61,303 bases of DNA from Thermoplasmata archaeon (GTDB taxonomy: Archaea > Thermoplasmatota > Thermoplasmata > Thermoplasmatales > GCA-001856825). The position numbers and the translations under genes were made by a program. This document shows positions 28,159-36,425 of this stretch, one piece after another. How positions within the stretch are numbered: position 1 is the first letter of the stretch; the number at the start of each line of letters is the position of its first letter. The stretch lies in contig JAJYUV010000009.1 of the NCBI GenBank assembly GCA_021792355.1, positions 502 to 61,804 of the forward strand, read 5' to 3'. The notes below the pieces were generated by a model. That model was not told the DNA's origin, ran no database searches, and worked only from the letters and a program-made list of their open reading frames with translations.

Positions 28159-29432
28159 GGTGTTACCCTGGTCCTGTCTCGGGGAAAGAGAGTTGTCTCT
28201 CTTATGTTGGAGATGTTGAGCAGGACCATAGTCAGTCTTTCCAGTCCTATTGCCCACCCCGCATGAGGGGGCATACCATATTTAAATGCATTTACATAAA
28301 ACCCGAAGGAGTCTGGATTCAACCCCTTTGCCTTCAGATTCCTGATTAGGATTTCAGGAGAGTGAACCCTTTGAGCTCCGCTCGTTATCTCAAGTTCTCC
28401 GAATTGCAAATCGAATCCCCTGGAATATTTCTCGTCGTAGGGTTGAACGTAGAATGGCTTAAGCTCCCTCGGCCACCTCGTTATGAAATAAAACTCATTG
28501 AGCTCTCCGCCAACTGTTTTTAAAACGAGAGTGGAAAGATCTTCGCCATCCTTGATCTCTATTCCTTTCTCGTTTGCCATCTCAACGTATTTGCTGTAGG
28601 TTATCCTCTTGAATTTATAATCCAGGCTCGGTTTTTTTACATTCAATATTTCCAGTTCTCTCTCATTAATTTCAGAAACTGATTTATAGGCAACTTTCAC
28701 GACATTCTCAAGTACGTCCATAACATCTTCATCGTCGACAAAGCTCATTTCCATATCGATTGAAGTGAATTCGTTGATGTGCCTTGGAGTGTTGTGCTCC
28801 TCTGCCCTAAATGCTGGAGCTACCTCGAATACCTTGTCAAAACCAGCGGACATCATAATTTCTTTGTAGAGTTGAGGGCTCTGGCTCAGATATGCATTTT
28901 TTTCAAAATATTTCACTGGAAACAGCTCCGTCCCCCCTTCTGTTGCCGCCGCTACAATTTTCGGTGAGTGTATCTCTATGAATCCTTTCTGCACGAAATA
29001 ATTCCTTATCGAATTTGAGATTGTACTCTGAATCTTGAATATCGATAGAATTTCTGGTCTTCTCAAATCGATAAATCTATTTTCGAGTCTAGTTTCAATG
29101 TCGGATTCTATTTTGTCTACGACTCCAAGTGGAAGTGGTGCCTCAGACTTGTTGAGTATTTTCAGTTGCCTTATCTGTACTTCATACCCTATCTTTGCTT
29201 GGCTCTTTACCGCCAGACCTGTCATCGACATTATTGTTTCACGAGGGATTGTCTTCAGCTCGTTGAAGAGATCCTCATTGCCCTTCTTCAGGAGAACCCC
29301 CTGAACAGTTCCAGAAACATCCCTCATCTCAATGAACAGAACTGAACTCATGACTCTTATATTCTGAGCCCAGCCAGAGATTTCTACTTCAGTATCCAGA
29401 TGATCCTTCACTTCGCCTATAAGTATCCTCAT
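28155..29432 (-). CDS. aspS: Aspartyl-tRNA synthetase (archaeal type)
   Basis: Class II aminoacyl-tRNA synthetase charging tRNA-Asp (and tRNA-Asn if non-discriminating). An N-terminal OB-fold anticodon domain (about 1-105) is followed by the catalytic domain with motif 2 [15 protein letters not shown] and motif 3 [11 protein letters not shown]. 425 residues is the usual archaeal length, without the bacterial insertion. It is divergent from pdxT across 78 bases. Its stop codon overlaps an ATG for the downstream UbiD gene. Discrimination between tRNA-Asp and tRNA-Asn cannot be read here. Confidence 0.94.
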   Translation of the reverse strand: MRILIGEVKDHLDTEVEISGWAQNIRVMSSVLFIEMRDVSGTVQGVLLKKGNEDLFNELKTIPRETIMSMTGLAVKSQAKIGYEVQIRQLKILNKSEAPLPLGVVDKIESDIETRLENRFIDLRRPEILSIFKIQSTISNSIRNYFVQKGFIEIHSPKIVAAATEGGTELFPVKYFEKNAYLSQSPQLYKEIMMSAGFDKVFEVAPAFRAEEHNTPRHINEFTSIDMEMSFVDDEDVMDVLENVVKVAYKSVSEINERELEILNVKKPSLDYKFKRITYSKYVEMANEKGIEIKDGEDLSTLVLKTVGGELNEFYFITRWPRELKPFYVQPYDEKYSRGFDLQFGELEITSGAQRVHSPEILIRNLKAKGLNPDSFGFYVNAFKYGMPPHAGWAIGLERLTMVLLNISNIRETTLFPRDRTRVTP

Positions 29433-29510
29433 GTAGGAAGTTGATTATCTTTTGACATATAATCATGACCAGATGGTAAGGGATAGATATTTGGTGTCTA
29501 TATCTCAGGG

Positions 29511-30053
29511 ATGGAGATAGGTGTTCTGGACATTCAGGGAGACGTTTCCGAACATATAAAAATCCTGGAAGATATCGGAGTAAGGGTCAAGAGGGTCAGA
29601 AGAACTTCCGACCTCGAAACCATCTCAGGAATAGTCATTCCAGGGGGAGAGAGCACTGTCATTGGAAGCATCATGCTCAATAGAGGAATCTCAAAGAGCA
29701 TTCTGGAGAAGAAGATTCCCGTGATGGGTACCTGTGCTGGACTCATACTCATATCTAAGAACGTTGATGGAAGACAGAGCGTGCTCCCTCTACTGGATGT
29801 CTCCATAAAGAGAAATGGATATGGGAGTCAGAGGGAGAGTTTCGAAACTGACCTTACTATAGAGGGGCTTGGAAAGTTTAGGGGAGTCTTTATCAGGGCT
29901 CCAAAAATTACTAGGGTGGGAAGAGGAAAAGTACTATCCAGTTATGATGGAGAAGCCGTGATGGTTTCCGATGGAAAGCATCTTGGCCTTACCTTTCACC
30001 CTGAAATATACGGTGATTCAAGGATCCATAAACTGTTCGTTGATGGATTGTAA
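29511..30053 (+). CDS. pdxT: Pyridoxal 5'-phosphate synthase glutaminase subunit PdxT
   Basis: Class I glutamine amidotransferase that feeds ammonia to PdxS for PLP synthesis. Motifs: GVLDIQGD at the N-terminus, oxyanion loop PGGEST (44-49), nucleophile Cys75 in GTCAGL, and catalytic His/Glu in TFHPEI near the C-terminus. 180 residues, slightly short but complete. PdxS is not in this window. PLP made here would serve the SHMT and aminotransferase encoded upstream. Confidence 0.93.
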   Translation: MEIGVLDIQGDVSEHIKILEDIGVRVKRVRRTSDLETISGIVIPGGESTVIGSIMLNRGISKSILEKKIPVMGTCAGLILISKNVDGRQSVLPLLDVSIKRNGYGSQRESFETDLTIEGLGKFRGVFIRAPKITRVGRGKVLSSYDGEAVMVSDGKHLGLTFHPEIYGDSRIHKLFVDGL

Positions 30054-30088
30054 TGGATATTTAAGGTTGAGTTTCTTCTCCCTGTTGG

Positions 30089-31159
30089 TTACACAATTCG
30101 TGGTTTTTTTAGTATTCCCTTTCCTTCTATGTTTCTGGTCTGAATAGTTAATTCGGATTCATATTCAACAGTGGAATTGACATATCCCAGTCCAATTCCT
30201 TTTGAGAGAGAGGGAGAGAAGGTACCTGATGTAAGCTTCCCAACCACTTCGCTACCTATCTTAAGAATAGAGCCAGTACGAGGTATTATTTTGTCTGATG
30301 CCACTACCCCTCTGAATCTTTCCTTGACGTTTCCCTTCTTTTCCAGCAGTTTTTTCTTACCTATGAAATCGTGATCCCATCCGATTATCCATGAAACTCC
30401 TGCTTCGATTGGATTCCTGTCCTCGCTGAAGTCTTGGCCGGAGAGTAGAAATCCCTTTTCCATTCTTAGAGTATCCCTGGCTCCTAGTCCTATTGGTTTA
30501 ACGAGTGGATTCTTTAGAATCTCTCTCCAAAGACCTACCGAATACTTGTTAGGTACTACAAACTCAAATCCATCCTCTCCAGTATAGCCTGTTCTACCGA
30601 CAACGGTAGCAGTTTCCAGTCCCTTTTCAGGGTACTTCTCAGATGCTCCCATGAAGGTAAAATGACCAAGCTTGTTAGCTTCTGGAAATAGGTCTTTCAT
30701 TACTTCTGGGGCCTTTGGTCCCTGAAGTGCAAGACATGCCATCCTGTCCGAGAGATTAGAAATCCTTACATCGTAAGACTTCCTATTCGTAATGATCCAG
30801 TTGTAGACCTTCTCGGTTGTTGCTGCATTTGGTACGACGAGATACTTGTTTTCTTCTTCCTTGTAAATGATTGTATCATCTATCATGTTCGCATCTTGAT
30901 TTAGGTATGCAGAATATATTGCTTTGCCTACAGGTTCCTTTGATATGTCTGTGGGGAACAGATAAGTCATGAACTCTTGTGAATCCCTGCCTTCTATCGT
31001 TATGTCCCCCATATGGGAAACGTCAAAAAGTCCGGCACCAGATCTGACCTGTCTGTGCTCTTCGATAATTCCAGTGAACTGAATCGGCATGTCCCAGCCA
31101 TGGAAATCAACCATTTTTGCGTTTAGATTAACTATTTCATTATATAGAGGAGTTCTCAT
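30089..31159 (-). CDS. gcvT: Aminomethyltransferase (glycine cleavage T protein)
   Basis: T protein of the glycine cleavage system, which moves the aminomethyl carbon from the lipoyl H protein to the folate-type carrier. Typical elements are VDFHGWDMPIQF, GLFDVSHMGDI, and GRTGYTGEDGFEF, with the C-terminal IGLGYVNS. 356 residues, complete. The partners GcvH and GcvP are not in this window. It stands alone, convergent with pdxT across 35 bases. Confidence 0.92.
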   Translation of the reverse strand: MRTPLYNEIVNLNAKMVDFHGWDMPIQFTGIIEEHRQVRSGAGLFDVSHMGDITIEGRDSQEFMTYLFPTDISKEPVGKAIYSAYLNQDANMIDDTIIYKEEENKYLVVPNAATTEKVYNWIITNRKSYDVRISNLSDRMACLALQGPKAPEVMKDLFPEANKLGHFTFMGASEKYPEKGLETATVVGRTGYTGEDGFEFVVPNKYSVGLWREILKNPLVKPIGLGARDTLRMEKGFLLSGQDFSEDRNPIEAGVSWIIGWDHDFIGKKKLLEKKGNVKERFRGVVASDKIIPRTGSILKIGSEVVGKLTSGTFSPSLSKGIGLGYVNSTVEYESELTIQTRNIEGKGILKKPRIV

Positions 31160-31268
31160 CTTTTCGTTATTCCCACAGGCGTATTAACGTTGGCGTTCCA
31201 ATGGAAATTTGGGGGAGGGGGCAGAGTTAAAGTATTTCTAAGAGGTGCTAATCCTCTGCAGTAATTAA

Positions 31269-31340
31269 GCCGCGATAACTCAGCTGGGAGAGTGCAAGCC
31301 TGAAGAGCTTGAAGTCGCCGGTTCGATCCCGGCTCGCGGC
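31269..31340 (+). tRNA. tRNA-Phe (GAA)
   Basis: Cloverleaf folds fully: acceptor GCCGCGA with TCGCGGC, D arm ACTC/GAGT, anticodon stem CAAGC/GCTTG with loop CTGAAGA (anticodon GAA), T arm GCCGG/CCGGC with TTCGATC. 72 nucleotides, no intron, CCA not encoded. A weak AT-rich box lies near 31226-31236. It is the likely substrate of the TYW2-like enzyme at 13970. Confidence 0.95.
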
Positions 31341-31445
31341 ATTCTTTTCAATGTTGTACTAAAGCTCTAGCAGGAGTAACTCAAATGTGAACTTGGATAT
31401 GAACAAACTCGCACAAACTAGTGTTTGGGGGATTGATACGAGGGC

Positions 31446-31802
31446 TTACTCGATCTCCCTGTAGACCTCAGGTGGAATATCGTCCGATAACACCTCGTTT
31501 ACTTTGTCCAGTTTTGGCAAGATGTCGTCCAAATTCCCCTCTTCAAAATGAGCATACTTTATCCTGCCTACAGACATTCTATATGAGCCCGGACACATCA
31601 TGCCCTCTTTGACTACCACAGCATCTGGCTGAAGTTTCAGAATGGCGGCCATCGTTATCTCCTTGCCTCCAGGCATCCGCTCAAATCCAGGATTCTGATA
31701 CTGGCTAATTTTCTTTTCTTCGGTATCGACTATACTAATGACTTCCGCCAAATCAAGAGGCACCAGATCGTTTTCCTTACTATGCGCTACTGCTATTTTC
31801 AT
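31446..31802 (-). CDS. NifX/NifB-like dinitrogenase cofactor family protein
   Basis: A 118-residue protein of the dinitrogenase iron-molybdenum cofactor (NifX/NifY/MTH1175) fold. It has the usual MKIAVAHS start, a central PGGKEIT segment and a VKEGMMCPGS turn. Members outside nitrogen fixers are small proteins of uncertain role, thought to bind metal clusters. No nitrogenase genes are visible, so nitrogen fixation is not implied. An AT-rich box CTTAAATT about 25 bases upstream suggests a leaderless message. Confidence 0.65.
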   Translation of the reverse strand: MKIAVAHSKENDLVPLDLAEVISIVDTEEKKISQYQNPGFERMPGGKEITMAAILKLQPDAVVVKEGMMCPGSYRMSVGRIKYAHFEEGNLDDILPKLDKVNEVLSDDIPPEVYREIE

Positions 31803-32259
31803 TACCCCGATTTTATAATCGTGAATTTAAGTTTAATGTTGGAGGCCATGCTAATTGGCTCTTTCAATTCACAGTCCCAAGGGCGAATAATAAAAACAGT
31901 GGATATAGAACAATGAGACTGGTCATCCATTTAAAGCACAGGAGTCTCTACAATCTCCCCGGGAAAATGGGTTGTTTGCGAGCCTCTGTTAATGTTAAGC
32001 CTTCACAATGAGTGGTATCTCTTCCGAGCAGGAGCGAATAATACGCTTCCTACATAGTTATCCGAAGCAATTGCGTTATTTAGGAGGAAACCAACTTAAC
32101 TATGGTAAGGCGGTTCAATCTCATGAGGTAAGACCGGATCGTTAGCTGAGCGCGCATTTCTGCGTTGCACTAAACAAGAAAAGAAAATTGACTGATAAAA
32201 GACCAGGTAGAATCTCGTCTGAAACGTATAAATATAATAGCGAAAAGGCATCAAGCAGA
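31803..32259. other. Intergenic stretch without recognised gene
   Basis: About 457 bases between the NifX-like gene and the chosen start of the PPAT fusion. Short frames here lack family features. I found no tRNA, no complete C/D box motif set and no RNase P or SRP RNA signature. The right end holds the PPAT promoter (32226-32236). A TTTAAAG box near 31930 could start a short transcript, but nothing recognisable follows. Confidence 0.5.
32226..32236 (+). promoter_or_regulatory. TATA box fixing the PPAT start
   Basis: GTATAAATATA is a strong archaeal TATA box. Its centre is about 28 bases upstream of GTG 32260, predicting a leaderless transcript beginning at that codon. This argues against translation from the TTG at 32188, which lies upstream of the box. 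Confidence 0.6.
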
Positions 32260-33222
32260 GTGAAAGTTCTCCTAGGCGGGACATTTAGTATACTTCACAA
32301 GGCACATAAGGAAATGATAGCAAGAGGATTGAAAATGGGGGAACTTATAATAGGTCTCACATCTGATCAATTCAATTTTAAAAAGAGATACGCCGTTCCT
32401 CCTTTCGATAACAGGAGAAGGGAGTTGGAGGTTTATCTAAAAAATATTGGGGCATCTGCGAGAATCAAAGAGCTCAAGGATCCATACGGTTCAACTCTTT
32501 CTCCAGAATACGATGCAATCGTGGCATCAAATGAGACACTCGATTTCATAGACAATATAAATTTCATAAGGAAATCTCGTGGAATAAAGCCACTCATTGT
32601 CGAGAACGTTGGGGAAATTCTGGCAGACGACTTTATGCCAATCAAGTCTGAAAGAATAATTAACGGGCAAATCGATGAAAATGGAGTGCGGAAATATCCA
32701 GTAAAGATCGTCATCGTGACCAAGAACCCAGAAAAGATAGAGGGTGCAAAGATGGTCCTGTCCAGATTAATAAAGAGTTATGATATAGAAACGTCAGAGC
32801 CAATGCACAAATTTCATCCACAACCCATGGACCACGAAACATTCTCCGGTGCTCTGAAGAGAGTGGAAGGGGTAAAACTGGGATACGATTATGCGATAGG
32901 AGTGGAGGCAGGGATCATATCGTTCCAAGGGCTGAGTTATGATGTCCATGTTGCAGCGGTCAAGGACTCTCTAGGCTTTACAAACTATGGACTGTCGTCG
33001 GGATTGCCAATGAACGACTCCATGATGAATGCCATGAAGGCTGGTAAGGAATTGGAAGAGGTGACGGACGAACTTATTGGAGTAGAAAATACTGGAGATG
33101 CGAAGGGGGCAATATATTATTTCTCCAAGGGACTAAAAGAGAGAAAACATCTTGTCGAAGAGTCCATACTTTCTGCGTTCACTCAGAGAATAGCAAACTC
33201 CATTCCCAGAAAGGTCAGATGA
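32260..33222 (+). CDS. Phosphopantetheine adenylyltransferase fused to a YjjX/DUF84 NTPase
   Basis: The N-terminal domain (about 1-150) is archaeal/eukaryal-type PPAT, the penultimate step of coenzyme A synthesis: VKVLLGGTFSILHKAHKEM carries the HxGH-like nucleotide motif as HKAH. The C-terminal domain (about 155-320) is a YjjX/DUF84 inosine/xanthosine triphosphatase: VIVTKNPEKIEGAK, DHETFSGALKRVE, IGVEAGI. Such NTPases clean non-canonical purine nucleotides. Fusion within one frame is clear, with no stop between the domains. The start is chosen at GTG 32260 because of the TATA box position and the usual PPAT N-terminus; the frame itself opens 72 bases earlier. Confidence 0.85.
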   Translation: MKVLLGGTFSILHKAHKEMIARGLKMGELIIGLTSDQFNFKKRYAVPPFDNRRRELEVYLKNIGASARIKELKDPYGSTLSPEYDAIVASNETLDFIDNINFIRKSRGIKPLIVENVGEILADDFMPIKSERIINGQIDENGVRKYPVKIVIVTKNPEKIEGAKMVLSRLIKSYDIETSEPMHKFHPQPMDHETFSGALKRVEGVKLGYDYAIGVEAGIISFQGLSYDVHVAAVKDSLGFTNYGLSSGLPMNDSMMNAMKAGKELEEVTDELIGVENTGDAKGAIYYFSKGLKERKHLVEESILSAFTQRIANSIPRKVR

Positions 33223-33850
33223 CTCCCGGCACCACATCGTCGGCTTTGTACTCCTTAACTCTTCCATTTCTGTACACGACTAAAGTTTTATCTTCGATCT
33301 CGAACCATTTTCCTCCCATCGCTTCTGTGGATACGGTAAATCTCTCATCCTCAAGCTTGTAGAACAGGGAGTAATAACCAGGTTCTTTTCTAACTTCCCT
33401 GTATGCCGCACCGTATTTTCCATCAGTAATGATGAAGTTCATGCTTGTGAAGCTCATTTCCCTGATCTTTGTGATGGCTGAGGGAAGTCCTTTGAGTACA
33501 AGCTTAAAATAATAATAACTATCACTCCTCCCTTTCTTCCCCAATCCCTTAATGGTGCCATTGTGAACAAAGGACACGTTGTCCGATAGGAAAGGCTGAG
33601 TGTTGATTATCGATTTATCTGACGAGCTCTTCTTTCTGGCGTGCGCCATAAGGGTAGTTCCGTAAATTCCGCTAACCCTCTTGATCGGTTCGATACTCTT
33701 GTAGGCAGCGATCTCATTTTGTGAGTACAGGACGTAGCCGAAACCATCGTGATGTGGAGCGTGTTTCCCCTCGTTTGCCATGTCATAGAGAAAATCCATG
33801 TACTGGGTCAAATCTGAGTTATTTCCTATAGAAAGGAGCATCCTGCACAT
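33215..33850 (-). CDS. Class II glutamine amidotransferase (YafJ-like)
   Basis: A 211-residue Ntn-type amidotransferase with the nucleophile Cys as residue 2 (MCRMLLSIG), exposed after Met removal. HHDGFGYVLY, TLMAHARKKSS and VSFVHNGTIKG match the YafJ/GATase II group. It acts without a recognised synthase partner, so the acceptor is unknown. It converges with the PPAT fusion, overlapping it by 8 bases at the 3' ends. Confidence 0.82.
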   Translation of the reverse strand: MCRMLLSIGNNSDLTQYMDFLYDMANEGKHAPHHDGFGYVLYSQNEIAAYKSIEPIKRVSGIYGTTLMAHARKKSSSDKSIINTQPFLSDNVSFVHNGTIKGLGKKGRSDSYYYFKLVLKGLPSAITKIREMSFTSMNFIITDGKYGAAYREVRKEPGYYSLFYKLEDERFTVSTEAMGGKWFEIEDKTLVVYRNGRVKEYKADDVVPGVI

Positions 33851-34045
33851 AGTTTTGCATCAATATCGGATTAAAAACCATTCTGTTAATCCCTCCAGTC
33901 CATTTCGTTTATAGCCAATAGCCCAGAGGTTGGAGTTCATTGGGTAATCAAATCACGTCTAGTCCACTTCGTTACCTAATCTGGCGGCAATAAACATCGG
34001 ACGACACTCAACAACAGTTTTATAAGTCGCATTCATAAAGAGTCA

Positions 34046-35077
34046 ATGAACAAAGTCGATCCCCGGTTCGCAAGAGAGATAGCGGGGATTAGGAACTCGA
34101 TTTCAAGAAGCGAAAGAACAGACTACGTCACGACCTATACAGAAAAGGAGTTCTTTAATGGAAGGACCGCGACAGAAAGGGTCTTGATACTCAGGACCAG
34201 AGGATGCAGCTGGAGCTACCATTCGGGCTGTTCAATGTGCGGATATTGGGGCGATACGAATCCAGAGATTGGAAAGGAAGAGCTAGAGAAGCAGATCAAC
34301 TCCTTTCTTGAGGAGTATCCAGATGGGGAAGTTTTGAAGATATTCACTTCTGGCTCATTTTTCGATCCAATAGAAATAGACCCGGACCTGCAACTTTCAA
34401 TTATAGAAAAAGTGCTTCATGGTTACGACCATCTAATAGTTGAGAGCAGGCCGGAATACATCAAAAAGGTGGTTGGCGATCTAAAGAAGTATGCTGGGAG
34501 AGTCCAGGTCGCAATAGGACTTGAAAGTACAGACCCTTCAGTACTAAAAAATTCTGTGAACAAGAACTACGATTTCGGCGATTTTAAAGAGGCCGCTGTG
34601 CTGCTGAGGGAAAACGGTATATCGGTCAGAACTTATCTTCTCCTAAAGCCGCCATTCATGACAGAGAGTGAAGCGATAGGGGACTCTATAAAATCAGCAA
34701 GGGAACTGGCCCAGTACAGCGACTTCATCTCAATCAATCCAATGAACATCCAGACGGGTACATTGGTTGAAAGGATGTACAAGGAAGGGAACTACAGGCC
34801 TCCTTGGTTGTGGAGCGTTGTGCATGTTCTCCAATCCCTGAGAGACGTCGGAATTCCAGTCGTTTCACTTATTACCGCTTCTGGCAAGAGGAGAGGGGCG
34901 CATAACGGTCACGTCTGTGACAGAAAATTCTCGGAAGGAATTAGGAAGTACAGCGAAACTCTTGATTTCCGCTTTCTGGACGAATTGAAATGCGAATGCC
35001 ATGAATCTTGGAAGAACTTTGTTGAAGTTGAGGAAGAGACTGGTATGCCGGTAAACGAGGTAATCCTAAATGATTAG
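34046..35077 (+). CDS. Archaeosine biosynthesis radical SAM protein (RaSEA-like)
   Basis: Radical SAM enzyme of the family that works with ArcS to make archaeosine at position 15 of tRNA. The 4Fe-4S cluster cysteines occur in the family-specific spacing Cx7CxxC: Cys54, Cys62 and Cys65 in RGCSWSYHSGCSMCGYWGD. The TSGSFFDP segment follows. 343 residues, complete. A TATA box GTTTTATAAG about 25 bases before the ATG suggests a leaderless transcript. Its end overlaps the RecJ-like nuclease by 8 bases. ArcS and TGT are not in this window. Confidence 0.85.
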   Translation: MNKVDPRFAREIAGIRNSISRSERTDYVTTYTEKEFFNGRTATERVLILRTRGCSWSYHSGCSMCGYWGDTNPEIGKEELEKQINSFLEEYPDGEVLKIFTSGSFFDPIEIDPDLQLSIIEKVLHGYDHLIVESRPEYIKKVVGDLKKYAGRVQVAIGLESTDPSVLKNSVNKNYDFGDFKEAAVLLRENGISVRTYLLLKPPFMTESEAIGDSIKSARELAQYSDFISINPMNIQTGTLVERMYKEGNYRPPWLWSVVHVLQSLRDVGIPVVSLITASGKRRGAHNGHVCDRKFSEGIRKYSETLDFRFLDELKCECHESWKNFVEVEEETGMPVNEVILND

Positions 35078-36425
35078 CGAAGCAGCAGAATTGATTACAA
35101 ACGCCAGGAAGCTGAGAATTTACTCCCACCACGATGCCGACGGAATCGCATCAGCTGCGATCGCGGTTTTTGTCGCAAGAAGACTTGGAGTGAATTATGA
35201 TGTCACGATACGGAATCAGCTAACCCCTCAGGATGTTGTGGGAGGTTCAGAGGTCTACTGGTTCAACGATATGGGATCCTCAAGGCTGAAAGAAATGAAG
35301 AACATAACTGGCGTAGTTACAGACCATCACAACCCGGTAGTTCTTGAAACACACTACTCCGAGAATGGGAACAACATCTATCAGTTCAACCCTCACTTAG
35401 AAGGAATGGATGGGAGCATTTCCCAATCAGGTTCCACAACCACATTCCTCTTCGGGACGAACTTGCTTTCTGAGGTTTCAGCCGTTTCACATCTTCCGGT
35501 GGTGGGATCCGTAGGAGATCTACACGACAAGAAATTCGGCAGACTTGTAGATGTTGATAGGGAGATAATGCTGCTTGCAAAGAACATGGGAATAATAGAG
35601 GTGAAAGAGGACATCAGGTACTTTGGTAGGAGCTCGAAGTCCGTTTCCTACATGCTGAGATTCGGGAACGAGCCGAAGATAAGATCACTCTACGATAATC
35701 CAGGCGCAGTCGCAGATTTTCTTGTCGGTCACGGCTTCGATAAGGGAAACCTGAAGACAATAAGGTGGATAGACCTGGAACAAGAAAAGAGGGAGGAGAT
35801 AATTTCAGATCTGAAGAGCATTCTGGAAAGAGAAGGGCAAGACTCATCTCGTTTGACCGGCGAGGTATACGAACTTAAGAGCGAACCGAAGTCATCCATG
35901 GTAAGAGATGTCAGGGACTTCTCATCGCTCATAAATGCTACATCTAGGAAAGGGAAACCGGATGTCGGTATCAGACTATGCTTGTTCGAAAGAGGTAATG
36001 CCATGTCGGAGGCTATGCAGCTATATTCCGATCATCTCGACTCACTAAGAAGGGCTTCAAGAATTCTAGATGGAGCAGAGGGAAAATCTGTTGGAAGCGT
36101 ACTCTACTACGATTTCGGCGATGCCCTTGAAAACAATATCACCGGAACCATCGCGACCAGAATCATAACTCACAAAAAGGTGCCGTCGACTTCGGTTATC
36201 GTCGTCATGGCCAATCTAGGCTCCATGAAGAAAATTTCAGCAAGAATATCGTTGGAACTATCGGAGAGAATAGACCTCTCTCTCCTCTTCAGGCAGGCAG
36301 CAAATGGGCTAGGAGGAACTGGGGGAGGCCACAGAAATGCGGCAGGTGCCATTGTTCCGATTGGTAAAGAAAGGGAGTTCGTCGATAAGGTCAACGAACT
36401 CATGCAGGGCGTTTACACTACCTGA
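35070..36425 (+). CDS. DHH phosphoesterase, archaeal RecJ-like/GAN nuclease
   Basis: A 451-residue DHH/DHHA1 protein of the archaeal RecJ-like group; members include GAN, the GINS-associated nuclease and Cdc45 relative. Active-site motifs are intact: SHHDADGIAS (19-28), the Asp in WFNDMGS (about 64-70), DHH at 85-87, and the DHHA1 glycine-rich GGTGGGHRNAAGA (about 415-427). It is therefore probably an active 5'-3' exonuclease and not only a structural Cdc45-like protein. Translationally coupled to the archaeosine gene by an 8-base overlap and convergent with P5C dehydrogenase. Its likely partner GINS51 is at 357. Confidence 0.82.
   Translation: MISEAAELITNARKLRIYSHHDADGIASAAIAVFVARRLGVNYDVTIRNQLTPQDVVGGSEVYWFNDMGSSRLKEMKNITGVVTDHHNPVVLETHYSENGNNIYQFNPHLEGMDGSISQSGSTTTFLFGTNLLSEVSAVSHLPVVGSVGDLHDKKFGRLVDVDREIMLLAKNMGIIEVKEDIRYFGRSSKSVSYMLRFGNEPKIRSLYDNPGAVADFLVGHGFDKGNLKTIRWIDLEQEKREEIISDLKSILEREGQDSSRLTGEVYELKSEPKSSMVRDVRDFSSLINATSRKGKPDVGIRLCLFERGNAMSEAMQLYSDHLDSLRRASRILDGAEGKSVGSVLYYDFGDALENNITGTIATRIITHKKVPSTSVIVVMANLGSMKKISARISLELSERIDLSLLFRQAANGLGGTGGGHRNAAGAIVPIGKEREFVDKVNELMQGVYTT

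Noticed and set aside
31446..31802. NifX-like protein as evidence of nitrogen fixation
   Set aside because: The family occurs widely without nitrogenase and no nif genes are present here.
31803..32187. Possible SRP or RNase P RNA in the 457-base gap
   Set aside because: None of the conserved motifs of either RNA was found.
34941..36403. Several minus-strand frames of 60-90 residues across the RaSEA and RecJ genes
   Set aside because: They are shadows of strongly conserved plus-strand genes.
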